Positions 23,831-33,214 of a DNA stretch of 64,000 bases are shown here, piece by piece (the stretch's first letter is position 1; each line of letters begins with the position of its first letter). The notes below the pieces were generated by a model that was given only the letters and a program-made list of their open reading frames with translations, was not told the DNA's origin and ran no database searches. The DNA is from UBA4416 sp038327195 (GTDB lineage Bacteria > Bacteroidota > Bacteroidia > B-17B0 > Aurantibacillaceae). The translations under genes were made by a program, and so were the position numbers. The DNA lies in assembly GCA_038327195.1 (NCBI GenBank), contig JBBQKU010000014.1, positions 29,994 to 93,993 on the forward strand, written 5' to 3'.

Positions 23831-23862
23831 TTGTGAATAGTAAAGAATAAAACTTACTTTTG
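23831..23862 (+). promoter_or_regulatory. promoter giving a probably leaderless transcript
   Basis: TTG at 23831-23833, a 21-nt spacer and TACTTTTG at 23855-23862 match the Bacteroidota promoter. The ATG at 23869 lies where transcription should begin, so the mRNA may lack a leader. Confidence 0.45.
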
Positions 23863-23868
23863 AAAAAA

Positions 23869-24540
23869 ATGAAGTTTGTTCAATACATATATTACTTTTT
23901 TCGATCAATTTGGTATCGGGGTCCATTAAACACCTTTAAATTATTGACTTATGAGGGAAAATATGAAAAACAGCTTGGTATAAAAACGCATTCCATCGTT
24001 AATTTAGATAAGTTGACATTAGCTGGTATTGCTTCTGAAGAAAACCATCATTACCAAGGAGCGAGTTATTATATTTTATTTAAAGTCTTTAATATATTGC
24101 CACAACATTTAAAAAGTAAACCATTAATTGATTATGGTTGTGGTAAAGGCAGGGCTTTATTTGTTGCTGAACAGTGTGGATTTACAAATTTAATTGGAGT
24201 TGATATTGCTAAAGAATTAATTGAAGATGCAAAATCAAATCAATTTATTTATTCTAAAAAAAATGAAAAAAGTCAGTTTAGTTTTTTGTTTGAAGATGCC
24301 ACAAAATATGTTATACCAATTAATGCAGAAGTTTTTTATTTCTTTAATCCTTTTGGAGAAAATATACTTCAATTTGTAATTAATAATATTAAGGAAAGTT
24401 TAATACAAAATCCTCGTACTATTTATTGTATTTATTTAAATCCAAAATATAAAAAAGTATTTGATACCAATGGCTTTAAAGTATTCCAAAGCATTTATAG
24501 TTGGAGATATTTAGAAGGTATTATTTATGAAATTAATTAA
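23869..24540 (+). CDS. class I SAM-dependent methyltransferase
   Basis: Starting at the ATG at 23869 (a TTG three codons upstream overlaps the -7 box), the product is 223 residues. An N-terminal helical, basic region precedes the Rossmann domain with motif I LIDYGCGKGRAL and the acidic loop of motif II in LIGVDIAKELIEDAK. EVFYFFNPFGENILQFV follows, the pattern of methyltransferases that act on small or lipid-like acceptors. The substrate is unknown. It is alone on this strand, between relA/spoT and the S74 surface protein. Confidence 0.7.
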   Translation: MKFVQYIYYFFRSIWYRGPLNTFKLLTYEGKYEKQLGIKTHSIVNLDKLTLAGIASEENHHYQGASYYILFKVFNILPQHLKSKPLIDYGCGKGRALFVAEQCGFTNLIGVDIAKELIEDAKSNQFIYSKKNEKSQFSFLFEDATKYVIPINAEVFYFFNPFGENILQFVINNIKESLIQNPRTIYCIYLNPKYKKVFDTNGFKVFQSIYSWRYLEGIIYEIN

Positions 24541-24614
24541 TCAGTTTCTACTTAAAATATAATTAAAGAAAAGGTGATTTAGAATTTCAATTTAATTTTT
24601 AATATTCTAAAAAA

Positions 24615-26876
24615 TTATTTATTCTTAAGGCTTTTTATTTCCAATTCAAGTTTTGTTTGTTTATTTTTCAACTCTTCTATCATTTTTTGTTGCTCTTTAA
24701 CAGCTTCAATTAAAATAGAAGTCATTCTAGAATAATCTACCGATTTATATCCAGTTTCTTCATTTGTATAAACTAACGCAGGAACAACATCTTCAACTTC
24801 CTGAGCAATAAATCCAATATCTTTTAAACCTGATGATTTCCAGTTATATGTTACACCTCTTAATGCTTGAATAGTTCCTAATGGATTAGTTATAGTTTCG
24901 ATATTATCTTTAAATCTTCTATCAGAAAATACTGTCCAAGCATTTGCAATGGCATTCGATCCATCACCTGAAGTTCCAACTGTTAATCTAGTTCCAGAAC
25001 TTGCAAAACCTTCACCTATGTAACAATTAGCTCCACTTAACCTAAAGTTTGGGGCTATTGGGCTATATTTAATAAAAAAATTTCCACTATTCACATAACT
25101 TTCATATGTAAAAGCAGATCCTGTTTGATCTTTAAAAAATATTTTCCCAGAAGCTCCTGAAATCCTGGTTTCACCTACAACTTCTAATTGAGCTTGAGGT
25201 GTATAAGTTCCAACACCAACTTTTAAACCTGCTAAATCTACAGTTAAAGCCTGACTTCCATTACCAAGAAAGTTAAAGCGATCATTAGTGTCATCATATT
25301 GGAGTCCATAGGTAGGATAAGCAGCACTATGAGAAATTACCATTCTAGAGGAATTAAGTGTGCCACTAGCAAACATTTGAATCATTGGTAATGGAGCCGC
25401 ACCAGTAGCAGGAAAAGTAATTGAGGCTTGATCGTCTAAAAAATTCATACTTCCGTTTGTAGAAGAAATATTAAATTTTTCTAAAACTCCATTTCCAATT
25501 GCAAATATATTTGATGGAGTATTTATTCCTATACCTAAATTACCAGTTCCACTTTTAATAACCATACGATTAATACCACTCGTTCTGAAATTTAAATCAA
25601 CGGCATCTGAAGTACCAATAAAATTTGATCCAGCAACAGTTCCAGCATTTCCTTTTATACCCCAAAAACCATTGATTGGATTTAATAAATTAATTGTATT
25701 TGTGCCAACAGTTAAAGTTCCGCTTGTTAAACCTATAGTTGGAGATGGCATTGAAACTGTAGAAGAATTTAAACCATTATTAATTACTAAATTATTTGTA
25801 GTACTTGGGTTTGTTATGGTATAACTTGGTGAGGAAACTGTATAAGTTGTACCCAACTGATTTAAGATAATATTGTTTCCATTTATAATTGTTGTGGTAG
25901 GTGTAGTTAAAGTGGTTGGAGTCCATGTACTACCAATATATTGCAAAATTTGGCCAGGCAATGGGTTCATGGAAGAAATAGGTTCTCCTTGAATGCTTAC
26001 TACAGTTGTAGAATTAATTGGGCCTATTGCATCACCAGTTAATATTGGATTGTATGCTAATGTAGAAGTATTAACACCATTAGTTAAAACTAAATTATTA
26101 CTAAATGGATTGGTTAATGAATAGCTTGGAGCTCCGATTGTATAGGATGGAGATGCGCCTATTATTGAAATATTATTATTTGGAAATGATGAAGGAGTTA
26201 TGGTTGTTGAAGCCGCTGGATTTGGAAGAAGTACTGTATTTCCATTACTAATACTTAAAGATGTACCTGCCAAAGAAAGTGTAGAGGTTGACGAAACAGA
26301 ATAGTTTGGATAAGAACCTCCAATTGAAACATTTGAATTACCAGGAATTAATGTAACCGTTTGATTTGGAGAAGAATTCGAAATTATTGTTCCAGAGGTT
26401 ATTGATATACCAGCGCCATTTGTATAAGTAGTTCCCGAATTTAAAGTAACAGAGTTTGAAAGGGGGCCAGAAGATAATACACTACCAGATAAATTTAATG
26501 GCGGAGTTGAAGAAAATAACGCATAAGGAACACTCATAAATAATTGCTTTGTGCCAACTAAACTTGAGTTTACATAAACTTCATAAGCTATACCGTTTAC
26601 CCAATTTATAGTATTAAAAGAACCAGTAATTGGAGTGCCTTGACCAATAATTAAATTTGCCATGCCAAAGGAATTTGTAACTACATTATGGTTTTCAAAA
26701 TACACTAAAGGGCCAGATAAACCACTATAAAGCTTAAATTCAACTAAAACAGAAGTGGAAGGAAGAACTGCACCTCCAGAATTTCGAATAATTGATTGAT
26801 AATTTATACCTAATGGCGATTGAGAGTATACTGTTGTTAAAACAAATACAAAAAATAAAGTAATGATTTTTTTCAT
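24615..26876 (-). CDS. surface fibre-like protein with C-terminal S74 intramolecular chaperone domain
   Basis: The ATG at 26876 gives a clean signal peptide (KKIITLFFVFVLTTVYSQ), preferred over an ATG eight codons upstream. After an N-terminal domain (GINYQSIIRNSGG, ending SVPYALFSS) comes a long Ser/Thr/Asn/Gly-rich region with recurring strands such as LTSGTLTVGTNTINLL and GNLGIGINTPSN, like tail-fibre or adhesin shafts. The last 100 residues form a peptidase S74 domain (SDRRFKDNIETI, GVTYNWK, DIGFIAQEVEDVVPALV) and a coiled coil. In phage tail spikes this domain trimerises the fibre and cuts itself off. In Bacteroidota such genes are common and are thought to encode trimeric cell-surface fibres. 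Confidence 0.75.
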   Translation of the reverse strand: MKKIITLFFVFVLTTVYSQSPLGINYQSIIRNSGGAVLPSTSVLVEFKLYSGLSGPLVYFENHNVVTNSFGMANLIIGQGTPITGSFNTINWVNGIAYEVYVNSSLVGTKQLFMSVPYALFSSTPPLNLSGSVLSSGPLSNSVTLNSGTTYTNGAGISITSGTIISNSSPNQTVTLIPGNSNVSIGGSYPNYSVSSTSTLSLAGTSLSISNGNTVLLPNPAASTTITPSSFPNNNISIIGASPSYTIGAPSYSLTNPFSNNLVLTNGVNTSTLAYNPILTGDAIGPINSTTVVSIQGEPISSMNPLPGQILQYIGSTWTPTTLTTPTTTIINGNNIILNQLGTTYTVSSPSYTITNPSTTNNLVINNGLNSSTVSMPSPTIGLTSGTLTVGTNTINLLNPINGFWGIKGNAGTVAGSNFIGTSDAVDLNFRTSGINRMVIKSGTGNLGIGINTPSNIFAIGNGVLEKFNISSTNGSMNFLDDQASITFPATGAAPLPMIQMFASGTLNSSRMVISHSAAYPTYGLQYDDTNDRFNFLGNGSQALTVDLAGLKVGVGTYTPQAQLEVVGETRISGASGKIFFKDQTGSAFTYESYVNSGNFFIKYSPIAPNFRLSGANCYIGEGFASSGTRLTVGTSGDGSNAIANAWTVFSDRRFKDNIETITNPLGTIQALRGVTYNWKSSGLKDIGFIAQEVEDVVPALVYTNEETGYKSVDYSRMTSILIEAVKEQQKMIEELKNKQTKLELEIKSLKNK

Positions 26877-26978
26877 TTTTTTAGGCTTATTTATAAGCAC
26901 TAATTTAAATAAAAAAAATAAACTAATTTGTTAAACTAATTATTTAATCTATGAAAAAAGTCAATCAGACCTAAAATA

Positions 26979-27002
26979 TAAGTAATTAGATCTAATTACT
27001 TA
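26979..27002. repeat. 24-bp perfect palindrome over the stop of the MazG-like gene
   Basis: Each half reads TAAGTAATTAGA / TCTAATTACTTA and the two halves abut without a spacer. It can be a 10-bp stem with a GATC loop in RNA, or a symmetric protein-binding site in DNA. It covers the last two codons and stop of the minus-strand gene. Confidence 0.7.
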
Positions 27003-27394
27003 AGAATATCCTTAATATTTGGGCGGAAATACAAATTGCTTTTTAAAATTTTTCCATCTTCTCTAAAAATTGGATTTCCGTCTTCATCAAGCTTACTTAA
27101 ATTACTTAATTGAATTTCATTAAATACTTCTTCAATTTTATGTTGTAAACCATGTTTACAAATAGTTCCAAATAAGATATACAATTGGTCGCCAATAGCA
27201 TCAGCTATTTCAACTAAATCACCATTCTGGCAAGCTTCTAGATACTCATCGTTTTCTTCTTTTATTAAATTATAACGAAGGGTGTAATCTTTTTCATCAA
27301 TTAATGTTGGCTCGTCAGCATTTCCAATTTTAAATGTTTCATGAAAATGATGAACATCCATAATCTTATCAAACAAAGGTTTTTTATGTTCCAT
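26996..27394 (-). CDS. MazG-like nucleotide pyrophosphohydrolase
   Basis: The 132-residue helical protein has an E-E-N-D-E-Y helix (about 45-50) and EIADAIGDQLYILFGT, the ExxE...ExxD metal-binding pattern of the MazG/PRA-PH superfamily, then EVFNEIQLSNLSKLDEDG. Close relatives hydrolyse nucleoside triphosphates or phosphoribosyl-ATP. It is often annotated as a house-cleaning enzyme. The start ATG overlaps the stop of the OmpH-like gene by one base, so they are cotranscribed. Confidence 0.75.
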   Translation of the reverse strand: MEHKKPLFDKIMDVHHFHETFKIGNADEPTLIDEKDYTLRYNLIKEENDEYLEACQNGDLVEIADAIGDQLYILFGTICKHGLQHKIEEVFNEIQLSNLSKLDEDGNPIFREDGKILKSNLYFRPNIKDILK

Positions 27395-28038
27395 TATTTT
27401 TTAGATTTTTTATTTTTATACTCTTCGTTAATTCCTTTTAAAATATCATTGGTAATATCCAATTTAGGATTTACCAATAAAATTGTAGGCATCATATCAG
27501 AATATGACAACACATAATCAAATTTACCATTATTATATTTTGCTAAAAAGTCTTTAACATTTTTATTGAGTTCAATGTTTTTTTCCTCTAATTCAATTCC
27601 TAAGTTTTGCATTTGAAGTTCCTTATTGGCAATTTCTTGCTGTTGTCTTTCTAAACTCGTTTTTTGTTTCATTAAATCTGATTCGGAGGCAATGCCAGCT
27701 TGAGCCGATTGTTGAAACGCTTCATATTCTTGCTGAAATTTAGCAGTTAATGATTGCATTTGACTTTCGATAGAACTTTTTTTCGATTTTAAAACTTTAG
27801 TAAAATCTGCAATGTAAGCGTAATGTTCATTTATACTATCGGTGTTAATATATGCAATTTTTGCATCAGCCAAATTGGAAGCACTTGTTACAATAAGTGG
27901 GCTTTTAGTATCAGAATTATTTTCAGTTGTTTCAGAAGAATCTCCATTATTTTTTAGAGTATTAACTTGATAAAATAATATAGCTACGGCAATTGCTAAA
28001 ATTCCATTAATAATAAGAGACAGATTTTTCATTTTCAA
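27394..28038 (-). CDS. OmpH/Skp-family periplasmic chaperone-like protein
   Basis: The 214-residue product has an N-terminal membrane anchor or uncleaved signal (about 5-24), a low-complexity Ser/Thr/Asn/Glu linker, then the OmpH pattern IAYINTDSINEHYAYI and a long coiled coil of about 90 residues, ending in a beta segment with VLSYSDMMPTILLVNPKLDIT. Skp-like proteins hold outer-membrane proteins in the periplasm. The Asp/Ser-rich linker is longer than in E. coli Skp. It overlaps the MazG-like gene by one base. Confidence 0.8.
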   Translation of the reverse strand: MKMKNLSLIINGILAIAVAILFYQVNTLKNNGDSSETTENNSDTKSPLIVTSASNLADAKIAYINTDSINEHYAYIADFTKVLKSKKSSIESQMQSLTAKFQQEYEAFQQSAQAGIASESDLMKQKTSLERQQQEIANKELQMQNLGIELEEKNIELNKNVKDFLAKYNNGKFDYVLSYSDMMPTILLVNPKLDITNDILKGINEEYKNKKSKK

Positions 28039-28086
28039 ATTCTTTTAGAGATGTTAAATATAAGCAATGATTAAAAAATAATGAAG

Positions 28087-28677
28087 CTATTTAGCAATTT
28101 TTAAGATAGTTTTTATTATAATTTTAAAATCAACCAGCAAATTTTGATCTTTAATATACTTCAAATTTAAAGCTAATTTTTTAGGCATAATTTCATTTAT
28201 ATATGTTTTTTCAGGCTCAATAGATTGAGCTAATAATTCGTTTTCATTCATAAATTCTAACGAAGCATAATCAGTAATACCTGGTTTTACTGATAATACA
28301 TTGATTTGTTGTTCATTATACATATCAACATATTTTCTAACTTCGGGTCGAGGACCAACCAAACTCATAGATCCAAAAAGTACATTAAATAATTGAGGAA
28401 GTTCGTCTAGTTTATACTTTCTAAGGTAAAAACCTAATTTTGTAACTCTTGGGTCACGACCTCCAACTGTTAATAATCCTTGTTTATCGGCATTTAAATT
28501 CATGGTTCGGAATTTATACAATACAAAATCATTATTATTTTTTCCAACTCTTGATTGCAAATAAAAAATGGGAAATCCAGAACTAAAAACTTGAATAATT
28601 ATAATAATTATGAATACCGGAATTAAAATGATAATACCAATTAAAGAAAAAAATATATCAAAAATTCTTTTTAACAC
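28087..28677 (-). CDS. initiating sugar-phosphate transferase (PglC/WcaJ-like)
   Basis: The 196-residue protein is the short monotopic form: one N-terminal re-entrant hydrophobic helix (FFSLIGIIILIPVFIIIII), then PIFYLQSRVGKNNNDFVLYKFRTMN and KLDELPQLFNVLFGSMSLVGPRPE, with the catalytic Asp-Glu pair in DELPQ. It transfers a sugar-1-phosphate from UDP-sugar to undecaprenyl phosphate and starts glycan assembly on the inner membrane. Sugar preference cannot be read from sequence. It overlaps the start of the aminotransferase gene upstream by 7 nt and lies at the 3' end of a long operon. Confidence 0.9.
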   Translation of the reverse strand: MLKRIFDIFFSLIGIIILIPVFIIIIIIQVFSSGFPIFYLQSRVGKNNNDFVLYKFRTMNLNADKQGLLTVGGRDPRVTKLGFYLRKYKLDELPQLFNVLFGSMSLVGPRPEVRKYVDMYNEQQINVLSVKPGITDYASLEFMNENELLAQSIEPEKTYINEIMPKKLALNLKYIKDQNLLVDFKIIIKTILKIAK

Positions 28678-29879
28678 AAAACTTTATTTACTGACTGAAT
28701 AACTGCATTAATAACTGTTTGAACTTGTTCTTTTGTAAGATTATAATAAATTGGTAAAGAAATTTCTCTACTGTAATTATCATAAGTTACTGGATAATTC
28801 TTCATATTGTAACCTAATTTTTTATAATACGTCATAGCAGGAACTGGCATAAAATGCACATTTACAGACACATCACAATCAAAAATTTCTTTCATGATGG
28901 CATCACGTTGAATTTCTGAAATATTTTTTATGCGAAGTGGATATAAGTGATAACATCCATTTTTTGTTTGAGTTACGTGTGTTGGAATTTGAAAACGATT
29001 ATCTTTAGAAAAAGAATTATCATACGATTCAAAAATTTCTTTGCGTTTTATTTGCGTATCATTATCATATCTTTCAATTTCGATTAGGCCAATTGCAGCA
29101 GATAAATCAGTCATATTGCATTTATAACCTGCTTCAATTATGTCATATTTCCAATTTCCTTTTTGAGTTTTAGCGAGGGCGTCTTTGTTTTGTCCGTGTA
29201 ATGTATACATACACAGATAATTATAGACTTCTGTATTATCAAATGGTTCAGGTAAATTTAAAGCAACAGCACCACCTTCGGCAGTTGTAAGGTTTTTTAC
29301 TGCATGAAAAGAAAATACAGAAACATCAGTTAATGATCCACATTTTTTTCCATAATATATTCCTCCAAATGAATGAGCTGAATCTGACAATACCAAAATT
29401 CGACCCAACTTTTTTTGATTTTCAGAAGTTGCAACAAATGTCTGTTTATGTTTTAAAACTAAAGAATTTATTTCATTATAATCACAAGGAAAACCAGCAA
29501 AGTCAACTGGCATAATAACTTTTGTTTTTGAAGTAATCGCTTTTTCAATATTTGAAACATTGATATTAAAATCTTCACTATTAACATCAACAAAAACTGG
29601 AATTGCACCACAATGAATGATGACATTAGCTGTAGCAGAATAAGTGTAAGCTGGCAATATAACTTCATCTCCTTGCCCTACTCCATACCAACGCAATATT
29701 ATTTCTAAACCTGCAGTAGCTGAGTTTAGACATAAAGTTGATTTATTTCCACAATACTCAGTTATTTTTTTTTCAAATAATTTGGTTCGTGGCCCAGTAG
29801 TTATCCAACCAGATTTTAGGGCTGCAGTAACTTCTGCAATAATTTTATCATCAATACGTGGAGGAGAAAAAGGAATCAT
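28671..29879 (-). CDS. DegT/DnrJ/EryC1-family PLP aminotransferase
   Basis: The 402-residue protein has the fold-I sugar aminotransferase signature: GDEVILPAYTYSATANVI near 70-87, the PLP-ring Asp166 in LSDSAHSFGG and the Schiff-base Lys195 in SFHAVKNLTTAEGG. The family aminates keto sugars of nucleotide-activated 6-deoxyhexoses (for example PglE/PseC/WecE type). Next to a PglC-like initiating transferase it probably makes the 4-amino sugar that primes the glycan, as in the Campylobacter pgl pathway; no acetyltransferase of PglD type is adjacent. Confidence 0.85.
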   Translation of the reverse strand: MIPFSPPRIDDKIIAEVTAALKSGWITTGPRTKLFEKKITEYCGNKSTLCLNSATAGLEIILRWYGVGQGDEVILPAYTYSATANVIIHCGAIPVFVDVNSEDFNINVSNIEKAITSKTKVIMPVDFAGFPCDYNEINSLVLKHKQTFVATSENQKKLGRILVLSDSAHSFGGIYYGKKCGSLTDVSVFSFHAVKNLTTAEGGAVALNLPEPFDNTEVYNYLCMYTLHGQNKDALAKTQKGNWKYDIIEAGYKCNMTDLSAAIGLIEIERYDNDTQIKRKEIFESYDNSFSKDNRFQIPTHVTQTKNGCYHLYPLRIKNISEIQRDAIMKEIFDCDVSVNVHFMPVPAMTYYKKLGYNMKNYPVTYDNYSREISLPIYYNLTKEQVQTVINAVIQSVNKVLC

Positions 29880-29898
29880 TTTTTTGAGTGATTAGAGA

Positions 29899-31146
29899 CT
29901 AGTGATTAGTTAATGCTGGCGCCTGTTTAGAATTTAGTAGTTTATATTGTAAAAACAAACAAACAAAAAAGGTAAAAAAAGTAAAGCCAGCTTGTGATTG
30001 AAGCATGGATTCAACCATAAAATTAAAAGAAATTAAAATACCAAATAACATAAGTATGTAATTCTTTTTAAACAAACTATAGATAATTAACCCAAAAGTC
30101 ATTATTAGCAACAATACAAAACCAATTATTCCAGTTCCTATAAAGGTTTGTAAATATTGGTTATGAGCATTTAATTTTTTTGCTAATGCACCTGTTAAAC
30201 CATTTTGCTCGTAAGCTTTATATAGATTTTGGTTAGCATCAGCCGGACTTGTTCCAATCCAAATATTTTGTTTAATGATTTTTATAGACTCTTTCCAAAC
30301 CAAAACACGAACTGCTGTACTTTCAGCATCCGTTTTGTCTATAGTTTCAATGGAAGAAGTAACATTAATAGCAGTTTTAAATCGTTCGAATGGCGCTGGA
30401 AATGTTTTATAAACAACTCCAATTCCTAAGAATAAAGTTAAAATTAAACCGAATATAATTTTATGATACCCATTTTGATATAATATAAAACAAAATGTAG
30501 AAGGAATTAATAAAACAGAAGTAATTAAACCCATTTTTGAAGAACATAAAAAGATAGTTATTAAAAATACCAAAGAAATAAATCCTATTTTAAATTTCAA
30601 ATAACTTAGATGTGATAACCAATTTGGATAAAACAAAAGTACTATTAATTGAGCAAACACTAAATACATTGCCATGTAACTCGGATGAATAAAATAAGTA
30701 AAATCTGAATAAAAAAATGCATTTGTGTCTTCAAATATCCAAAGAAAAAATGCTCTGAAAATACATAAAATAGAAGCTAAAACACAGCCAGTAACAAAGG
30801 AAATGATTATTTTTTTTATTTGTTCGGTCTTAAAGTTTGAAGCGAAAAACAAAATCGGAAAAGCTAAAAAACAAAGTTTGATTTCAATAACAGAAAGAGC
30901 TTCTTTCTTATCTAAAGAATAAAAATAACCAACTAAATGAATTAGAAAAAAACCTAATAAAATATAACTCCATTTATTACTAACTATTTTTTTTAAACCA
31001 ATTTTCAGATCATCAAATGAAAAGAAACAAATCGTCCAAATCAAAATAATGATCGCATAATTTATTCCAAATGGTAAAAAAAAGGCAATAAGAAGAGGTA
31101 GATTATATCCAAACTTTAAATATGTATTTTTAAGCTTAGCTAACAT
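29899..31146 (-). CDS. O-antigen ligase/polymerase-like membrane protein
   Basis: The 415-residue protein has about ten hydrophobic segments and the periplasmic loop typical of Wzy_C/WaaL proteins with conserved Arg/His-bearing sequence (RVLVWKESIKIIKQNIWIGTSPADANQNLY ending AHNQYLQTFIGTGIIG, where the His is family-typical). It acts at the periplasmic face to polymerise repeat units or to ligate the finished glycan to lipid A core or a protein. With a Wzm/Wzt exporter in the same window a ligase role fits better than a Wzy polymerase, and no Wzx flippase is visible. The gene overlaps the next by 11 nt. Confidence 0.8.
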   Translation of the reverse strand: MLAKLKNTYLKFGYNLPLLIAFFLPFGINYAIIILIWTICFFSFDDLKIGLKKIVSNKWSYILLGFFLIHLVGYFYSLDKKEALSVIEIKLCFLAFPILFFASNFKTEQIKKIIISFVTGCVLASILCIFRAFFLWIFEDTNAFFYSDFTYFIHPSYMAMYLVFAQLIVLLFYPNWLSHLSYLKFKIGFISLVFLITIFLCSSKMGLITSVLLIPSTFCFILYQNGYHKIIFGLILTLFLGIGVVYKTFPAPFERFKTAINVTSSIETIDKTDAESTAVRVLVWKESIKIIKQNIWIGTSPADANQNLYKAYEQNGLTGALAKKLNAHNQYLQTFIGTGIIGFVLLLIMTFGLIIYSLFKKNYILMLFGILISFNFMVESMLQSQAGFTFFTFFVCLFLQYKLLNSKQAPALTNH

Positions 31147-32362
31147 GGTTTACTAATGTACTATAAAAATTTTGAGCAATGGTATCTCTATTAAAATTTT
31201 GCTCAACATAAATTCTCCCTTTTTCACCTAGTTGTTTTCTTAATTCTTTGTCATTTGCTAAAAGTAAAATGTTCTTTACTAAATCTTCAGAGTTTTCAGG
31301 TTCTGAGAATAAGGCGCACTTCCCTTGATTAACAAATAACTCACGCGCTTCGCCATCAACAGCTAATATGACAGGTTTTTCCATAGCTAAATTTTCAAAT
31401 ATTTTGGAAGGAATAGCTCCTAAAAACAAGTCTAATTTACGTAAAGGAATTATAGAGATATCTGACGCTTGAACGATGTTGGGCATTTGTAATTTTGAAA
31501 CGGCATCAAAAAAATAAACATTAGATAGTTTTTTTTCAGATTTTAAGGTTACTAATTTTTCTTTTTCGGGGCCACTACCTAATAAAACAAACTTAATCTC
31601 TGATTTCGATTTTAATTGCTCAGCTGCATTTAAAATAATTTCTAAGCCTTGAGCTAAACCTATTATTCCTGCATATAAGTATAGTATATCACTTTCCGAA
31701 AAACCATTTTCTTTCCTCCAATTACCAGAAACAGTGGTTGGATTATAATAAGAAATATCAACTCCATTTGGCAACCAAAATGTTTTTACTTTTGGAAAAC
31801 GTGCATTAATATTGTTACAAATCCCTTGAGTTTGGCCAGTTACTAAAATTGACTTTTTGTATAGCTTTTCCTCCAAACGATAAGCTAATTTTAACATCCA
31901 TTTATTTGATACAACTCCTAATTTTTCAGCGCTCTCAGGCCATAAATCAGATACATTAAAAATTAGTTTTGCTTTTTTTTTACGTTTTAAATAAAGTGCT
32001 GAATACCCTAAAAATAAAGGTGGCGATTCGCACATTATTACATCAACATCTCCAACTTTACTATTACCAACCTTAGCGGAAGAATAAACAAATGAAAAAT
32101 AATTTAATAAACGCTGGATGATAGATTTACTTTTTGGTAAAAAAATTGAAGCTCTATGAACTGGAATACCTTCTATTTCCTCATAAATATAATTTTTGCC
32201 TTCATACCCAGCATAAATTTTCATTTGAGGATAATTAGGCATAGCGGTTAATACAGAAACATCAACGCCTAATTTTTTTAAACGTACTGCTAATTCAAAT
32301 AAACGATTTTGAGGAGCACCAACTTCTGGTGGAAAGTATTGTGTGAGAATTAATAGTTTCAA
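31136..32362 (-). CDS. glycosyltransferase family 4 (WbuB-like)
   Basis: The 408-residue GT-B protein opens with LILTQYFPPEVGAPQNRL and has PNGVDISYYNP in the linker and the C-domain GIIGLAQGLEIIL and SKIFENLAMEKPVILAVDGEA nucleotide-sugar site. This pattern matches WbuB-type N-acetyl-fucosamine-like transferases that add an early sugar to the lipid-linked chain. It is cytoplasmic or peripheral to the membrane. Donor specificity is inferred only. It lies 7 nt from the next deacetylase-like gene. Confidence 0.85.
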   Translation of the reverse strand: MKLLILTQYFPPEVGAPQNRLFELAVRLKKLGVDVSVLTAMPNYPQMKIYAGYEGKNYIYEEIEGIPVHRASIFLPKSKSIIQRLLNYFSFVYSSAKVGNSKVGDVDVIMCESPPLFLGYSALYLKRKKKAKLIFNVSDLWPESAEKLGVVSNKWMLKLAYRLEEKLYKKSILVTGQTQGICNNINARFPKVKTFWLPNGVDISYYNPTTVSGNWRKENGFSESDILYLYAGIIGLAQGLEIILNAAEQLKSKSEIKFVLLGSGPEKEKLVTLKSEKKLSNVYFFDAVSKLQMPNIVQASDISIIPLRKLDLFLGAIPSKIFENLAMEKPVILAVDGEARELFVNQGKCALFSEPENSEDLVKNILLLANDKELRKQLGEKGRIYVEQNFNRDTIAQNFYSTLVNHVS

Positions 32363-32369
32363 TTTCTGT

Positions 32370-33176
32370 TTATTTTTCTAATTCTTTTATTGCTTGTATA
32401 AAATTAACAAATTCAATCTGTTGTGAAGCTAAATATTCAATCAACCACATATACCAATCTTTCCAGGTTTTGTGAGCATCAGAAAAATAGCGATCGTGAA
32501 AATCAATTCCTAAATATGGCAGATTTAAATCAACAACTTTATCAATTATTTTTTTTGTTTCGTCGCAACTCTCTATCAAATTTTTACTTTGCCATTGTTT
32601 TGGTTTCTCAATGATGTAACCATCCATAATTTGAAATGGAAATTCCCACATTGTACCAATTTTATAAGGCGCCTTAAAACTCATTTCACTGCTATCAAAC
32701 TGATAACCAGCTTTTGCCATATTTGCAAAAGTATGTTCATTGGTTCTAATATAATGCATACGAGTTCCAAAATTATTTTGTTTTGAAAGGTCTTTAAATA
32801 ATAAATATTCATTTTCAATTTTTTCGAAACTTTCAAATTCAATTCCATGAACACCAATTTCGCAACCCATTTGTAACATCTTATGTATCCAAAATTCTGC
32901 TTTTTGTTTTGAATATGATAAGCCTACTCCTTTATTTACTCCAATAAAATAAGTTGTTGGAACATTATTAGTACAATTGAATTGATGTAAAGATTCAATA
33001 TGTTGCCATTGATTTGAAAACACATCACCATAACGATGAAACATTTCGGTAATCGAAATTTTTCCAGAAAATAATTCAATATAACTTCTCACAAAATATT
33101 TGGGCACAATTAAATCTTTCAGATAATGTTCCGAAAGAGTTAAATGGTCAATATCATGAGAAACTATGGCTTTCAT
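32370..33176 (-). CDS. polysaccharide deacetylase-like protein (NodB fold)
   Basis: The 268-residue product starts KAIVSHDIDHLTLS, matching the CE4 motif with the Asp pair, and has GCEIGVHG (the H-x-H-like motif, here lacking the second His) and DFHDRYFSD. No signal peptide is present. The loss of one metal-binding His makes plain NodB catalysis doubtful, so it may be a diverged lyase/hydrolase or a sugar-binding paralogue. It is placed among glycosyltransferases and may trim or deacetylate a glycan intermediate. Confidence 0.6.
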   Translation of the reverse strand: MKAIVSHDIDHLTLSEHYLKDLIVPKYFVRSYIELFSGKISITEMFHRYGDVFSNQWQHIESLHQFNCTNNVPTTYFIGVNKGVGLSYSKQKAEFWIHKMLQMGCEIGVHGIEFESFEKIENEYLLFKDLSKQNNFGTRMHYIRTNEHTFANMAKAGYQFDSSEMSFKAPYKIGTMWEFPFQIMDGYIIEKPKQWQSKNLIESCDETKKIIDKVVDLNLPYLGIDFHDRYFSDAHKTWKDWYMWLIEYLASQQIEFVNFIQAIKELEK

Positions 33177-33214
33177 TTATTATTTATAAAATTACAATGC
33201 TAAGATATACTAAA

